Shown piece after piece: positions 12,581 through 12,644 of a DNA stretch of 12,644 nt. Below the pieces are notes generated by a model. That model did not search any database. It saw only the letters and a list, made by a program, of their open reading frames with translations, and had not been told where the DNA came from. Source of the DNA: an uncultured Eubacteriales bacterium (GTDB lineage Bacteria > Bacillota > Clostridia > Christensenellales > CAG-138); contig UQOG01000050.1 of the NCBI GenBank assembly GCA_900542615.1, positions 1 through 12,644 of the forward strand, written 5' to 3'. The position numbers and the translations under genes are program-made. Position 1 is the first letter of the stretch; each line of letters begins with the position of its first letter.

Positions 12581-12644
12581 GCCGCCGCTGGGTAACGGCG
12601 CTTGCCGTCGGGGCTCTGCCCCGGATCCCGTTGGGGGCTCTGCC
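12581..12644 (+). repeat. 64-nt direct repeat, copy 2 (runs to window edge)
   Basis: It is nearly identical to 12119-12182 and includes the same in-frame-looking GCT GGG TAA. It ends in two more hairpin units of the array, and probably continues beyond the window. Confidence 0.8.

Overview
The window is GC-rich and reads like a chromosomal segment of a gut-type Clostridia, most likely Oscillospiraceae/Ruminococcaceae. That placement is inference from three things: a biotin-scavenging bioY-birA pair under BirA control, surface proteins with a Gram-positive sorting signal, and GC-rich intergenic palindromes with GGGGC-TCT-GCCCC repeat arrays. No rRNA, tRNA, CRISPR array, transposase or phage structural gene is visible.

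Layout: (1) 1-1850 holds a bioY-birA operon with a sigma-A-type promoter, a BirA operator over the start site and a terminator. (2) 2010-3315 holds a monocistronic DAACS-family symporter whose substrate-binding helix lacks the arginine typical of acidic amino-acid transporters. (3) 3340-4906 holds mgtE behind a roughly 150-nt leader with a strongly initiated 29-codon ORF and mutually exclusive RNA helices. (4) 5081-8202, minus strand, holds two paralogous exported proteins of unknown function. One ends in an IPKTG wall-anchoring signal and the other is predicted to be released. Between them lie about 670 nt of non-coding GC-rich palindromes. (5) 8227-9580 holds a divergent pair of regulators, TetR-type (minus) and XRE-type (plus), with operator-like repeats between them. 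(6) 9517-10386, minus strand, holds a standalone E2-acyltransferase-like protein whose catalytic His is Glu; it overlaps the XRE gene tail to tail. (7) 10619-12133 holds a 504-residue protein with an N-terminal eCIS-core (DUF4157) HELAH domain and a second, unrelated-looking HELGH peptidase domain at its C-terminus. (8) 12119-12644 is a repeat-rich tail whose 64-nt direct repeat supplies the stop codon of the preceding gene.

BioY imports biotin, and BirA both attaches it to carboxylases and represses the operon. MgtE and the symporter look like independent housekeeping transport units. The accessory half (5229 to the end) is the less ordinary part: an uncharacterised surface/secreted protein pair, two regulators with no visible effector gene, and a double-HExxH protein that resembles a contractile-injection-system cargo or toxin. 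No injection-system structural genes lie in the window, so the delivery route is unknown.
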